Shown here piece after piece: positions 22,201 through 33,789 of a stretch of 64,000 nucleotides of DNA. The translations under genes and the position numbers were made by a program. A model generated the notes under the pieces. It ran no database searches. It was not told where the DNA came from and saw nothing but the letters and a program-made list of their open reading frames with translations. This stretch comes from Hesseltinella vesiculosa (taxonomy: Eukaryota > Mucoromycota > Mucoromycetes > Mucorales > Cunninghamellaceae): NCBI GenBank assembly GCA_002104935.1, contig MCGT01000042.1:62001-126000 (forward strand). The letters run 5' to 3'. Positions within the stretch are counted from its first letter, which is position 1, and every line of letters starts with the position of its first letter.

Positions 22201-24913
22201 TTACAACTTGTTTTCCATGCTCTTGGAGGCCTTGAGATCAAGCAAAGACTTGATGACGTCTTCCAAAGGAATGGTCTTGTTCTTGCCCTTTTGACCAACG
22301 TCATCGCGGTTTCGCACGTTGACAGCTACAAGAGAAAATGCAGGTTAAGAAAAGGTCATTTTCTTTCGTTGATTGCAACAGCGAATCACTTACAGCGAGT
22401 ATCTTCTTCTTCTCCACCCACCACAAAGGTGAAGTTGTAACGAGCCAGTTCAGAGTTTCGAATCTTCTTGGGCAAAGTGGAGTCGGAAAGGTCGGCGTCG
22501 GCGTAAATGCCGAGGGAGACAAGGCGTTGTGTGATTTCTTCGGCATAAGCAAAGTAAGGTGCGGCCACAGGAACAACGCAGACTTGGCGAGGTGACAACC
22601 AGAAAGGATGGAGACCACCATAATGTTCTAGAGTAAAAAAAAAAAAAAAAAATGAGCAATAGCGCGGCTACCACGGCCAAAGCTGAGCATTACCCAAAAG
22701 AATGCCCATCATGCGTTCAACAGATCCCAAGATGGCACGATGAATAATGACAGGGCGGGAGTAGGAGGCATCCGAGGCAGTGCTTTCCGTACGGTAGTCC
22801 AATTCGAAGCGTTCAGGCAATTGGAAATCCAATTGGATGGTGGCACATTGGTGCTTTCGGCGAAGGGCATCAGTGATTTGGATATCGATCTTGGGACCAT
22901 AGAAAGCACCATCACCTGGGTTCAGTTCCCAAGTGATACCCTTTTCTTCGGCAAATCGGTTCAAGGCGGCTTCCAAAGTAGCTTCAGCGTTGTTCCACAC
23001 CTCAACGTCACCGAGGAAGCTTTCAGGGCGAGTCGACAACTTGAGATGGAACTCAAACCCAAAGATACCATACACATGGTTCAAAAAGTCAAAGCAGCTC
23101 TTCATTTCTTCGTCGATCTAGGTATGAAACAGATTGGTCAGATGCATATGAACCATTGCTTCATGTCACTCTGTTTTCCCCATCTTACTTGATCTTGACG
23201 ACAGAAGATATGAGCGTCATCTTGTTGGAAACGACGCACACGGGTAAGACCAGACAAGGCGCCTGAGAATTCGTTACGGTGCAAGACACCGAAATCGGCA
23301 AAGCGGATGGGCAAATCGCGGTAGCTGCGTTCCTTATGGGCAAACATCAAGCAGTGACTAGGGCAGTTCATGGGCTTGAGGGCAAACTTTTCCTTTTCGA
23401 CTTCCAAGGAGAACATGTTTTCTTCGTACTTGGCAGCGTGGCCAGATTGATGCCAGAGCTTCATGTTGAACATGTTGGGGGTCATGACTTCGGTAAAGCC
23501 GCGCACGCGGTATTGTTCCTTGATCATGTCCATCAGTGCATTGTAGATACGGGCACCGTGAGGAAGCATAAAAGCAGAACCGGGCGACAGATCGTGGAAG
23601 AAGAAGAGCTCTTGTTCCTAGAGAAGATGAACAAAAGTTAATCGACAGGTGCATTCTTGGTGACCTTTCTTGTATTTACACGGCCGATCTTGCGGTGATC
23701 GCGCTTGGCAGCCTCTTCGATGAATTTCTTGTATTCGGTCAGCTGCTTCTTGTCAGGGAAGGAGATACCGTAAATACGTTGGAGAGAGTCGTTCTTAGCG
23801 TCACCCAAAAAGTAAGAGGAGGAGTTCTACCATGTTGAATATCAAAAAGATTTGCACGGAATCAGTCATTCAGCTGGTTGATTGAGTTTTCAAAGCTGCT
23901 TTTTTTTTTTTTTTTACCTTGGTAATAGCCAAAGCCTTGATCTTGCCGGTATGAACAACGTGGGGACCACGGCACAAATCAATCAATGGACCATTGCGAT
24001 AGACGGTGGTCTTGGTACCATCGGGAATCTTGTCGTTGATGATGTGGACCTTGTACTTGTTATTTTCGAACATCTTCAGCAGATCTTCCTTGGACACTTC
24101 CAAGCGGACAAACTTTTGCTTTTCCTTCGTGATGGAGGTGACGAGCTTTTCGAGGTTGGAGTAATCGGTTTGGGACACGGCACTAACGAGAGTGAGAGGT
24201 GATGTGAGCTTGCTCATTTCTATTCAGCGTGCGCTCAATCATTACCGATCGTCGACACCCATTTCGTAGTAGAAACCAGATTCGATGGGAGGACCGATAC
24301 ACAAGTGACAAGCATAGTGACGTTCGCAAGCTTGGCCAAGCATGTGAGCACTGGAATGCCAGAACACGCGCTTGCCTTCAGGGTGGTCAAAGTCTAGGAA
24401 TTCCAACTCGGCGTCGCCTTCGAAAGGACGTTCCAAATCCCACACTTCACCGTTGACCTTGGCTACCACTGTACGTTCAGCAAGTGACTTGGAAATCCCT
24501 AAAGCAATGGCCATGGGGGTGGTTTCCCAAGAAATGCCTTCCTTGATGCTGCCATCAGGCATGGTAATTTTGATGTTTTCGCGAGGTTGATCTTTCGAAA
24601 GCAGATGTCAATTTTCATTCTTTCTTTTTTTTTTGTCTGTTTGTTTGATGCGGCTTACTCTTGATATGTTCATCATATTCAGCCTTCAAGCGGTCGAAAA
24701 TGTCGATACGATGTTGCAAGTAGGCGGGAGGAGGAGTGACCTGAAAAAAGAGAAAGCAAGCGTCAGCTCCGTGTACCTGAATGATGAAGACCAACATACT
24801 TCCAAGGGGAATTCAGAGTCGTTAGCCTTGGGCTTCTTAGCCTTCTTGTCAGCTTTCACAGGTTTCTTGTCATCCACCTTCAAAGATGCCATTTGTTCGG
24901 TAGGAGCCGCCAT
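22201..24913 (-). CDS. Threonyl-tRNA synthetase, paralogue 2
   Basis: Second complete ThrRS, 721 aa, nine exons: 24913-24800, 24740-24659, 24591-24246, 24182-23918, 23826-23680, 23617-23189, 23117-22694, 22627-22394 and 22325-22201. It has a lysine-rich N-terminal extension ([17 protein letters not shown]) usual for cytosolic fungal enzymes. It has the same domain order as paralogue 1, with intact motifs 1-3 and editing motif [16 protein letters not shown]. One oddity is [10 protein letters not shown] at the zinc-cysteine turn, where paralogue 1 and most family members read NCPGHC. Codons look more optimised (C-ending) than in paralogue 1, suggesting this is the main housekeeping copy. Confidence 0.95.
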
Positions 24914-25108
24914 TTTGGGTTAAAAGTGAGAAAGAAAAAAGAGAGGCACAACAATCAAGCCACCGTGCCGCCATTTAAACTGAATTCACAGTCCGCCAAC
25001 CCTTGACCACTGCACACGCAACTTCCTCTCTTGCCATGCATGATCAGCAAATCAAAGAAGTCCAATTTTCATGTCTTTGCTTTTTATTTTATTTAAAAAT
25101 AAAAGGAT

Positions 25109-26757
25109 CTATTCCGGTTTACCAATCAGGCCTTTGCCCCAGTTTTGAATGACTCGTGAGCATTGGGTGCGAATGTGTTCAGACCGCTTGCCTTTCCACA
25201 GGCCAAGTGAGTCCAGTTGCCTCGCTTGATGAACACACTGTTCCCAATAAAATTTAGCATATAGTCGGTTTTCAATGACATGCTATGGTTTGGGAAATAA
25301 ATAGGAGAGGTAAATACGGGGTTGGTTTTTTTTTTTGGGGGGGGGGGACACTTGCATCAAAATCGGAAAGGATGGATTTTTCCATAGCCGGTAATTCAAC
25401 AGCATAATCGTCAGGTAAGACCCAGAACTCATTGCCGCCGAGGTATGAGGCGAACAAACAGGCAGATCGACTGTCCAGGAAGCGCTCAGGACAGTAGGGC
25501 TGAACGGTTTTGCTTTGGATGACAATGGGCTCATAGTGGAAATCGTAGCGGTCGACCGGGTATAATGTCGTTGCGGATTTCCAGTGATCGACATCAGTGG
25601 GGCCAGCGTTGGGTTTCCAGTGCTTGTCAATCATGTAGATCTGATCACGCTCAAGCATGGTCAGGACACTAGCTTTGCTGGAGGGCAATCGATATTGAGA
25701 CTCTTGTTGGTCAGTGAAGCCAAAGGTCGGAATCACAAGCACGTCGCCGTTGCGCAGCAGGGTGGTGAACATTTCCTTGTTGGTAACCATGGTGTGTTGA
25801 AGATCAGTGACAGGTAGGACATTGCTGGGTAGCTCCATGATGTAATCAGAGCGAGCAAACATTCGGGCGAGGTTGCGTTCGGCATTGCGAGGCACGAGCA
25901 CTGAGATGCCTGGCTGAGGAGCAGGGGACAGATGAATATCCATGCGTTCCATCATGGCTGGGTTGCTGTTGTACAGTTCCTTGACCTTGCTTTTACTATC
26001 TAAATCATCCGGGATATGTACAGTGACAGACAAAGGGCCTTTAAGAGTAGTAAAAATAAGAGTAAGTTCAAGGGCGACACAAACCCACACAAGACGCCTT
26101 ACCTTTCCATTGCTGGGTCAAGCGCTCCAAATCTTTCCACGTATCCAAGGTGACAACAGTGACAGCCGTGATAGCTTCTTGATCTGGGGTTTGTGAAGCA
26201 GTTAGCCAATGGGGCTGGACGCCACGAGCAGTTTGGTAGTTGGTTTTCGCAAAGAGCTTGGACATGGTCAAACCATGGGTCATTTCGTCCATTACAGAAT
26301 AGGATAAATCTTGATCATATGTGCGTTGAGGAATCCAGCCTTCACCAAATCGATCGTCTACGGGAGAAATGTGCCACCATGTCCACAAGTGCTGCAAGGA
26401 CAAAAATATAGAGAATGTAACGTACAAGATGGCAAAAAAGCGAAAGACAATGGACTTCCAGAGTGTCTGATACCAGCTAGGTCTTGCCGAGCCGCCAAAG
26501 GCCAAGGCCTGCTTGTCATGAGGTAAGAGCGGACCGTTGTGTTTGCCAGTGTCATTCATATCAAAAGATGAGTCTTGTTTGTGAAAGAGTTGTTGCCAAG
26601 ATGAAGTATTGCTGAAAGGACTGGAGCGCTGTTCGTCGATGGGATAGAGAGAGTTACTGTTGATTGAGGGCTTCCGTTGATGAGAATGAGTACGAAGATT
26701 TTTCGATATCGAAGAGGACCGAGAATGATGAGATCTTGGAGAGTTACTGACTTCCAT
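25109..26757 (-). CDS. LARGE-type glycosyltransferase (GT49 family)
   Basis: 505 aa in three exons: 26757-26103, 26038-25350 and 25282-25109. It is a type II membrane protein: a Ser/His-rich cytosolic N-terminus, one transmembrane helix (FRFFAILYVTFSIFLSLQHL), then a luminal domain. The luminal part has AVTVVTLDTWKDLERLTQQW, GPLSVTVHIPDD, ARMFARSDYIMELPSNVLP, VLVIPTFGF, and late YDFHYEPIVIQSK and GGNEFWVLPDDYAVE. The terminal exon gives HVIENRLYAKFYWEQCVHQA. These are the landmarks of the dystroglycan LARGE/B4GAT1-related family, common in Mucoromycota, probably acting in Golgi glycan assembly. The exon 2-3 junction uses a GTCCCC donor, chosen because it is the only one keeping the family C-terminus in frame. 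Confidence 0.85.
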
Positions 26758-27296
26758 TTTTTTTTCTTTGTTTGTGCTCCAAATGATAAATAAGGGGGTG
26801 GAAAGGGCTCTCTGTTGGGCAGCTACAAAAAAGGGGGGGCAGGCAGGGCAGGCAAACAACAAATACGGTTGGAAAAGAAGGAGATTGGCTAAATGAACGA
26901 ATGAATAATACTGTAAATGAAAGAATGAGAATGAGACCTGTAAACCAATGCAACAAAAGAACAGCAAAAAGGAAAAAGACCACCAGCCTAGCATTCTAAA
27001 AAGTTCATTGTCCGCCAACAAAAAAAAATAAAATAAAAAAGCAATCAAGCCTGTATCTAATACAGGAAATAGGCTCATTGTTTAATGTTGCATCTTGATT
27101 TTACCATAACTATCCTCAGCGACTCTGATCTTTACAATGTGGGAGAAGCAAAAAGAGGGGGCCCCCGCCATCTGACAAGTCAGGATCGACGAAGAAAAAA
27201 AAACCAGCTGTGTAACCATTTTGATTTCAAAAAAAAAAAAAAAAAAAAAATTGGCGCGACGCTCCTTTCTCCCAAAACTCCTTTGCTTTTGAGCCC
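26758..27296. promoter_or_regulatory. Divergent promoter region between GT49 gene and RecQ gene
   Basis: About 540 bp between two head-to-head starts (26757 minus, 27297 plus). Contains an A tract near 27229-27250. No TATA box is certain. Confidence 0.45.
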
Positions 27297-29976
27297 ATGA
27301 AGCGTAATGTAACTGACGCTTTGGATCTTGGACAATCACAACCGTCTACTCGGCGCTGCAGATCTCATCTTAATCCTCCCAGCCTCTCACCCCAAGTAAA
27401 ATCATGTTCTTTCCCCAATGTGACCCAGTCCTTGATCACTTTTTAACATTGTCTACTTTGCCTAGCAAAAACGAGAGATTGCTGCGCTTCGAAGACAAGT
27501 TGAACAGCAAGAAAAGTTGGTGGACGAACTTAACCATCAAGTGGCGGGTGGATTGATCCTGTAGGGTGTGATCTTGGAGAATGGACCCTATTGACTCACT
27601 CAGTATCTTGTATTTAGCACCGAGGCAATGGAGCACCTTGAAAATCTGCAATTGGAGCTTGGCATGAAGGAATCATCACTGTCTTCACAAGGATCATCGC
27701 TAAACGATCAATCGCAGCTCGTCTTTCATCACCCGTGGTCTAGAAACGTCATCAAAGCCTTGCATCAAGTATTTCGCTTGCCTGAGTTCCGCGCCAATCA
27801 ACTCGAAGCCATCGATGCTGCCCTGCAAGGCCGCGACGTGTTTGTCCTGATGCCGACAGGCGGGGGAAAGAGCCTCTGCTACCAACTCCCTGCCATCATT
27901 CAGCAACAAGATCGCCAATGCGTCACCGTTGTTGTATCACCGCTTCTTTCTCTCATGCTGGATCAAGTCAGCCAGCTGGTTCAGTCTCGTGGGATCCCTG
28001 CTGCGTTTTGGAATGGAGAAGTGCCCAGGCAACAAAAGAACTGGATCAAGAACGAACTTCTCTCTGCTCAACCAACAATGCGTTTGCTATATACCACTCC
28101 TGAGTCGCTCCATCACAGCAGCGATCTGAAGTCGATTCTTCAGTCTCTGCATATTCGACGCCTCCTGGCTCGCTTTGTCGTGGATGAGGCTCACTGCGTT
28201 TCCAAGTGGGGGCATGATTTCCGACCAGAATATGCAAGTCTTGGTCAGCTCAAGGACCAGTTTTACGCTGTACCGTGGATGGCCTTGACTGCTACAGCGC
28301 CGCCTCGCGTTCAAGAGGACATTGTCAACGTTTTGAATATGCAAAACTGCCTCGTCTTGAAACAGAGCTTTCGCCGCGTTAACCTCAAGTAAGTCCAAAG
28401 TGAAATACGAAATAACCTGCCTTACTGTTCCTTTGAACAGGTTCCAAGTGGTGGAAAAAGAGTCCTTCAAAGACGGCTACCGAGAAGATTTGGTCCAGTT
28501 TGTGTTGCAGCATCGTCACCAATGTGGTATCGTTTATTGTGTTACGACCAAGGACTGCGAAACCCTGTTCAAGGAGCTCTCAACCCGCCATGTTTCTTGT
28601 GACAGATACCATGGCAAAATGACCAGCCGACAGCGCTTTAATGTCCAACAAAAATGGCAGAAAGACCAGTTGAAAGTGGTGGTGGCCACCATTGCTTTTG
28701 GTATGGGCATTGACAAGCCAAACGTGCGCTTCGTGATCCATGATTCGCTACCTGGCAACGTGGAGGGCTATTATCAAGAAATAGGCCGTGCAGGACGCGA
28801 CGGCCAGCCCTCGGTCTGCCGATTGTACTACTCGTACAAGGACACGCGCGTGCACCGTATTTTGATTGCTGGTCAAAATTCGGTCAGTTTGCGACAAGAA
28901 GGCACCCGCCATCTCAACGACATGGTGCGTTACTGTGAACGGATGCAGTGTCGACAGCATTTTCTCATGGGCTATTTTGGCGAAACAGATTTTGACCCTT
29001 CCCAATGCGACCGTCAGTGCGACCGTTGCTCCCTGTCTCCCACGCCCTACCATCGTCATCTTCATCAGCAATCACAAATCCAGGGCCTTGTTGATTTTTT
29101 AAACGCATATCCTCGCAACAAATTCACTCTGAATCAGCTGCTTGAAATATTCCAAGGCTCAAGGTCCAAAGCGTATGTGGAAAAAGGCTATGATCGGGCA
29201 ACTGGCTTTGGCTCTCTCTCCTACCTCTCCAAATCGCACAAGGAGAGGCTTTTGGTGCATCTGATCCTCCTGGGTGTCCTGAAAGAAGAAGCTCATAAAA
29301 ACCGATCCCGCTATGCCAATGCTTATGTCTCGGTAAGTTCCTTTATGGATGCCTGGAGTCAACGTCGCCGTGTTGCACTTTTTACTGAAATTTTATGACA
29401 TAGCTTGGACCAAAGGCTTTCCAGCTTGGATCGCTGGCCTGGCCATTGCAGGTGAATATTTTAACTTATACCCACTCCAACGATGCCAATGCAGCCATCA
29501 ATCCCACCACTGGACCCACCCCCCACGACATCACACTACCAACAACGGCCTCTCACTCCAGGCAGCAGCCCCTGCCACCTACCGCGCCCAACTCTACTCC
29601 GCCTAGAAAGCGACTTGTCTTGAACAAACAATGCTACGCTGCTCTCTGCAACAAACGGGACGAGGTAAAACCAATGGAAACTGAGCGACGGGAAGTTGAG
29701 TAAACGAACAACCGCCCTCTTATTCGTAGTTGAATCGGCAATACGGCCAATCCACTTATTTCAGCGATGCCCTGCTAAAAAAATTGGTAAGGTTCAGTCC
29801 ATTCTTTTGCAATATCTAGCTCACCAGCCTCATTCCATTTACCTATTCGTGGACAGGCCAAGAAACTGCCCACAAGCCATGCCGAATTCTTCAAAGTTTG
29901 TAACACCATGTCAGATGACGACCTCCGGAATTTTGGCGTTCACTTTTTGGAGATCTGTAAGCAGCACCATGCGTAG
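27297..29976 (+). CDS. RecQ DNA helicase, BLM/Sgs1-like
   Basis: ATP-dependent 3'-5' DNA helicase of recombination and replication-fork repair, 764 aa in seven exons: 27297-27395, 27466-27560, 27618-28388, 28441-29332, 29404-29664, 29730-29786 and 29857-29976. Motifs: FRANQLEAIDAALQGRDVFV (motif 0), LMPTGGGKSLCYQLP (Walker A), VVDEAHCVSKWGHDFRPEY (motif II), ALTATAP (III), VATIAFGMGIDKPNVR (V), GYYQEIGRAGRDGQPS (VI). A zinc-binding RQC region has CERMQCRQHFLMGYFGE and CDRQCDRC, then a winged helix. The C-terminus (STYFSDALLKKLAKKLPTS...) is an HRDC domain. The N-terminus is short compared with Sgs1/BLM, which usually exceed 1,300 aa. Confidence 0.94.
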
Positions 29977-30498
29977 GCCGTGTATCTTTGAGCTGTGCAT
30001 AAAATTTTTTGGCCTTTTCAAATGAGCGAGTTAGTAAAATAAAGTGTGTGCTTTTTAGTGCATAGCAGCCTCTAACTTTTCCCTTCGCTATTGACAAGCG
30101 TTTCTAGTTTAATCACGGTCATTTCTTCTCATTTTGCTATTTGTTTTGACAAAAGTTTTGCCCAGGGCATTGAACGAAGGCAAAAACGAATCCAGAAAAT
30201 GCAAAAGATCTGGGAATATCGGTGATCTTCAGGATAATACCATCATCGTCCGCAGGGAGGGAAACGTTAGGCAGCAGGTGGAAGGGACCAACTGTGAGAC
30301 CTCCTTGGCATGCCTGTTGGCATTCCTCGTTCGACTCGAAGAAACTTCGGCAACCAGGCAGCGTGTTTTGTTCGCTCTGAGGCCACGATTGATGTGGAAG
30401 GGGCGAGCTCCAAGTACATTGGGGTAGGTGGTACGTAGAAGTTCCTGGAAATCGCCAATTAGGTTTTTGTTTTTGCCAAACAGAGAAAGATCGAAGAA
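29977..30498 (-). other. Possible minus-strand exon beyond an inverted repeat
   Basis: Reading minus from the donor in the left inverted repeat (about 30505), a GT...TTCCAG intron leads into an open exon (about 30447-30150). The frame is phase-correct and protein-like (GCRSFFESNEECQQACQGG, PADDDGIILKITDIP, then QNFCQNK stop). I do not recognise it. A plus-strand frame over the same bases (30134-30427) is also open, so the call is tentative. Confidence 0.35.
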
Positions 30499-30577
30499 AA
30501 AAACTTACCGCTCTCCAGAACTCACGGAAATGGAGGTTACGCAGGGCTAAAAATCTGCCAATAAAATGGCACTTCTC
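30499..30577 (-). repeat. Left copy of perfect inverted repeat
   Basis: About 78 bp identical, in inverse orientation, to 31679-31757. Begins AAAAACTTACCGCTCTCCAG and ends near GGCACTTCTC. Read on the minus strand it encodes RFLALRNLHFREFWRA followed by a GTAAGT donor, exactly as the right copy does on the plus strand. Beyond the identical core the two sides remain faintly alike for about 40 bp. Confidence 0.85.
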
Positions 30578-30694
30578 CTTCTACAAGAAGGACTTGGTTT
30601 ATCAACGCACTCCTTTCCCTTCTTTTTTTTTTACTTTTCTTCCCCTACCCTATCAACCTTATATTACATTCACGTTTCCATTACCTCAGCCATC

Positions 30695-32240
30695 ATGACA
30701 TCACGCAACATTGGACGACTATCTAACACCGCAATTCAGCGTTACATTGGAAGATACGATATTGATGGGAACAACAACTTCCCAATGACGGAGCCTCATC
30801 CACGTTTGATTCAAACCGACCCTACTGCCCCAGATGTTGCGCCACTTGCCCAGTGTTCCGATTGCAAGTGCAAACGACATCTTCCCGAGTTTGAAGGACA
30901 TAGATGCTGGTACCGAACTTGCATGCGCTGTCGGAGCAGCGGCACTCGCCAACGAACTCCTCCAGCTGAAGCCATGATCCATTGGGATGATCTTGGTGAA
31001 ATCTACTCGCAGTTCGGAAACAATGCTGTCTAACCTCTCAACATTCACCTTCCTGATGATCTCGCAAGCATGCCCGAAGATTATATCATCCGTCGTGTGA
31101 TTGCGCATGTCTATGGTGTCACTGGCTTCGAGTTTTATCTTGATAGAGTCAACAACCCGGCAAAACGCTCTGCAATCGCTTTCTATGCCTCTTGCAGTAA
31201 TTCCAGCAGCTTCCAGCAGCAAATACCAGGTAACTAATCAGTTCATATCAAGTTGTTGAAAAAGATTGAGTAATACCTCACATTTTATGCATATTGACAG
31301 AAAGGGCCCTTCAACGTTTACACGACCGCATCACAACATACGACTGCAACGGTCGGCTGATCGGTTTTGTGGATGTACAGCAGCATTGGATCCATTGCAC
31401 TTTGCGCCATGAAGACAACCTCCACCCCCTGGAAATATCGACTCGCCGCCCTGTTGATGATGAAGTCAGATGCTTCATCCATAACTTTGCTATTGGTCGA
31501 AGCCCTACAACTGTGCACGACGAAGCGAACATACGTTTCCCCGCTGCCATGTTGACATATGCGCAAGTGTACTATTGGTACAAGCAGTCCCTTGAACGAT
31601 ATTACCGATGCGAAGACAATGCGCTGCACTAAACGAAGCCCTTCTTGTAGAAGTGATGAAAGTAGAAATAGCCAAAAAGAGAAGTGCCATTTTATTGGCA
31701 GATTTTTAGCCCTGCGTAACCTCCATTTCCGTGAGTTCTGGAGAGCGGTAAGTTTTTTTCATCAACACTTTAACACGACAAAAGATGCAGCAACATTTTA
31801 CTTTGTATATGGAAATCTATACAATCTTATTTGCCCAGGCCTTCCACAATTAAAAGTAAAACCAATTACACGCAGCGGCCATACCTTCCACTTTGTAAGC
31901 AATAAACCAGCATCCTTTCTTAGTCTGTAGTAGGTTAATGTATTTTCATTATTTTTTGTTTTATCGTAGGATCTTAGCCTTGTTGAGACAACGATCACCG
32001 GCCGTGGTGCCAAGCTTTGCGCTTGCACCACACCTACCAGCACCGCAGATCACACCGAAGCTGCCACCACCACGGCCGATCGTGTCCAAGCTGCCACAAC
32101 TACCAAGGATAATTGGCGAACGGCGCTGAAACGTTCAATCAGCGCTCTCAGCGAAGAAATTGCAGATGTTAGCGCGAATCTCAAAAAAAAGAAGGCAGCT
32201 CTGCACCAATTATGCATTATCGATAACGAAACATATTGAT
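30695..32240 (+). pseudogene. Decayed member of an unnamed accessory gene family
   Basis: Starts MTSRNIGRLSNTAIQRYI. It continues with a cysteine-rich block (AQCSDCKCKRHLPEFEGHRC, then CMRC). An in-frame TAA interrupts at 31032-31034. The frame resumes with IHLPDDLASMPEDYII and GVTGFEFYLDR. An intron (donor about 31229, AG before 31302) leads to ERALQRLHDRI and CNGRLIGFVDVQQHWIHCTL. Frames break again near 31615 and 31670. Later exons stay open: DAATFYFVYGNLYNLICPG (from about 31775), then DLSLVETTITGRGAKLCACT through SALSEEIADVSANLKKKKAA, stopping near 32240. A second wreck of the same gene lies at 51.1-52.0 kb on the minus strand. Function is unknown. The first Cys cluster may bind zinc (inference). 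Confidence 0.6.
31679..31757 (+). repeat. Right copy of perfect inverted repeat
   Basis: Inverse partner of 30499-30577. Both copies are identical through the splice donor and following T run, then diverge abruptly. The pair brackets the 5' half of the decayed accessory gene. Confidence 0.85.
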
Positions 32241-32581
32241 TATCCTTGCAAACTCTTTGCAAAAAAAAAAAAAAAAAAAAAAAAAAGAAGTTTATTGATT
32301 ATCCCCGTTTTTCTGTATCATTCATAAAATTAAAGATCCATCGGATCACTCAAAAATGCTGTGAGTATTTCTCAAAAATGATGTAACCAAAACTAATCTC
32401 CGCACTGTGCCTTCCATTCCTGAGCATTCAGTGACAACCCTCCCATAGCAATGGCAAACCACCTCAATATCGACAATTTATTCTTTTGATGTCGTGCCTA
32501 TTTCAATGCCACTCTCTTCAGTTTGGTTTGCAAAGGCAGCTGAAAGTTTGACTTGCAATCCAAGTTCTTATTTATTTAATT
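32241..32581. other. Intergenic with poly(A) tract and repeat scrap
   Basis: Poly(A) of about 26 bases at 32261-32286. A fragment near 32325-32390 (CATCGGATCACTCAAAAATG, then TGCTGTGAG) resembles the tail of the interspersed repeat family. No gene. Confidence 0.45.
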
Positions 32582-33480
32582 TCATTGCCGTTGCTGGCTT
32601 GAATTGCAGGTGTCTGAAGGAATGCCCATCGTTTCCCGACTCATCACCTCCACCATGATTTGATTGCACATTTTAGCATAAGGGTTTTCGTTGACGGTGT
32701 AATTACGGGCCAAGGGGTTTCCATATTTGGCGCCTTGCCGACGGAAAGTGAACAAACGTGAGTGGGCCCGATTCCGCTAAATCCTTCCGGAAAAAAATAA
32801 ACTCACCTAATTCAAAGTCTTGATTGGCACCTTTCATGTCCCCTTGTTGTCGCTTGATAATAGCTCGTTGGGTATATGCTTGTCGAAGAACCTTGGGTTG
32901 ACCCGCGCCCAGTTGAATCACCTTGTCCAGGTCCTGTAGGGCGCTTTCATTGTCGTTTTGCAACCGGAAGATCTGGGCTCTGCAAAATGAAAAGGTGCAT
33001 GCTGTCAGAAAATGCGCTGTCCCTCTATTTGCAAGTACCTATTGTTATATACGGATGCATATTCAGGTTCTTTTTCAATGCACTGGTTTAGCAGCATCAA
33101 GGCACCTTCCAAATCATCCTTTTCCGCCAGCTCCACAGCCTGGGTTTCCAAACTTTTTAGCTCCATTAGGATACTGGGGTCGATTTCCTTTACTTTCAAT
33201 ATAAAAAAACTGTGTGAGCATCTACATAGTTGGCCATGTCGTATTAGATTGCAGGCTGACTTTCTAATTAGCTACTTACATGGATTGTGTTGCACAGTTT
33301 GAGCAACTGAATCAAAAGGAACGCCTTGAGCGTCTTTGATCAAGACGTAAAAAAGAGAGCAGTGAGTTATGGTGGGTTTCTTGCTAGGATTGATCATTTA
33401 CCTGGATTGAACATCAATTCTAAAACAGCATCGTCGTTTAGTTTAGCAGCATTATCTTTTAATTCGAGTAAATGAGACAT
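32582..33480 (-). CDS. Tetratricopeptide repeat protein, TTC36-like
   Basis: 203 aa in five exons: 33480-33402, 33333-33280, 33192-33039, 32979-32807 and 32733-32582. Three TPR-like units are visible: ELKSLETQAVELAEKDDLEG through PEYASVYNNRAQIF, then LQNDNESALQDLDKVIQLG, then QAYTQRAIIKRQQGDMKGAN. The C-terminal GAKYGNPLARNYTVNENPYA and CNQIMVEVM are hallmarks of the TTC36 family, about 190 aa in animals. Its role is likely as a small Hsp70/Hsp90-interacting scaffold (family knowledge, not shown by sequence). Confidence 0.92.
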
Positions 33481-33789
33481 GGTTCTGATCTTTTTGGAAA
33501 GTTGGAGAAAACAAGCGCTGCGAACAATTTTATTTTTTTTTTATGCTTGTCGGCGTGGGAAAAAGCACTCATTAAAGTTCACTTTCATTCCGTCCGAACC
33601 GGGTCAACTCACAAAACATGGTCAAGGGAGTCAACGTTTCAACAAAGGCGTGATCAATATGGTCATCATGGTCAACGTTTCAACAAGGCATGGTCAGCAT
33701 GGTCAGCGTGTCAACGTGCTATCTCCTTGCCGTGCCCTCGTTCTCTGGTCTCAAAAAAAAATTGAAGTCTCCCCTTTTCACTTTTTTTT
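33481..33789. repeat. Degenerate GGTCAAC-type minisatellite remnant
   Basis: Between about 33600 and 33720 there are imperfect copies of a GGTCAACAT / GTCAACGTTTCAACAAGG pattern. The unit is related to the clean 9-bp array at 35311-35490. The rest is T-rich promoter-like sequence ahead of the recombinase-like gene and divergent from TTC36. Confidence 0.6.

Noticed and set aside
29977..30498. Extension of the RecQ gene by another HRDC exon
   Set aside because: The HRDC domain ends naturally at the TAG at 29974-29976; following sequence reads on the other strand.
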